A stretch of 43,715 nucleotides of DNA, taken from assembly GCF_009674535.1 (NCBI RefSeq), contig NZ_WKJK01000030.1:1-43715 (forward strand). Reading direction: 5' to 3'. The stretch comes from Duganella guangzhouensis. Lineage in GTDB: Bacteria; Pseudomonadota; Gammaproteobacteria; Burkholderiales; Burkholderiaceae_D. Each line of letters starts with the position of its first letter. The stretch's first letter is position 1. The notes beneath the pieces were generated by a model. It did not search any database. It was given only the letters and a program-made list of their open reading frames with translations, and was not told where the DNA came from. Shown piece after piece: positions 43,596 through 43,715 of this stretch. Position numbers and translations under genes: made by a program.

Positions 43596-43715
43596 TAGGG
43601 ACAAGCCGTACGGGCAATTAGTATCAGTTAGCTTAATGCATTACTGCACTTCCACACCTGACCTATCAACGTCCTGGTCTCGAACGACCCTTCAAAGAGC
43701 TCAAGGCTCTGGGAA
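43596..43715 (-). rRNA. rrl: 23S ribosomal RNA, 3' end (partial)
   Basis: The reverse complement reads through GAACGTTGATAGG-like and GTGGAAGTGCAGTAATGCAT segments to ACTAATTGCCCGTACGGCTT, the conserved 3' end of 23S rRNA in betaproteobacteria. The gene continues beyond the right edge. The mature 3' end is estimated at about 43594-43600. Confidence 0.9.

Overview
The window looks like a chromosomal piece of a high-GC betaproteobacterium, most likely Oxalobacteraceae (Massilia / Duganella / Janthinobacterium type). This rests on the family character of the proteins, PEP-CTERM sorting signals, a complete Wsp chemosensory operon and the 5S/23S rRNA sequence at the right edge. The genus is an inference. 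Genes are densely packed, the largest gene-free gap is about 180 bp, and many start/stop codons overlap. I saw no CRISPR array, prophage or insertion sequence.

Layout. 1-4930: a perfect 35-bp-arm hairpin at the very edge, a 755-residue Ala/Glu-rich coiled-coil protein, SrkA-type kinase, a YecA-like SEC-C protein and a small PEP-CTERM exported protein. 4999-8530: a two-gene transport operon, MntH (Nramp) and a SulP-STAS-cyclic-nucleotide-domain fusion. 8527-8986: a small toxin-antitoxin locus whose toxin appears truncated while the antitoxin is intact. 9113-12238: a JmjC-like cupin protein, an aldo/keto reductase with a divergent MerR regulator sharing a MerR-type promoter, and a lipoprotein alpha/beta hydrolase. 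12363-15078: a translationally coupled secreted pair, one of which carries a PEP-CTERM sorting signal in its middle followed directly by a second signal peptide. 15258-19085: housekeeping genes (DUF1176, orn, M48 protease, rsgA). 19167-22007: an orphan soluble TPR-GAF histidine kinase. 22108-24287: argF-argG, closed by a strong terminator.

24381-34897 is the centrepiece: a complete Wsp surface-sensing / cyclic-di-GMP operon in the order wspA1-wspA2-wspB-wspC-wspD-wspE-wspF-wspR. It has two tandem receptor genes with diverged sensor halves and nearly identical signalling halves. The receptors would signal through the CheW proteins (WspB, WspD) to the hybrid kinase WspE. WspC (CheR) and WspF (CheB) set adaptation. 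WspR (REC-GGDEF with intact GGEEF and I-site) makes c-di-GMP. The wspE linker has absorbed a dispersed palindromic repeat in frame.

Downstream lie ppnP, a GAF plus degenerate-GGDEF protein, murB (opposite strand), yajQ (reported nucleotide/c-di-GMP binder), a nitronate-monooxygenase-like flavoprotein with a C-terminal cysteine cluster, a DHH phosphoesterase, a HupE/UreJ membrane protein coupled to an Ig-DUF3500 lipoprotein, and the 3' end of an rRNA operon (23S end, spacer, 5S, terminator) on the minus strand.
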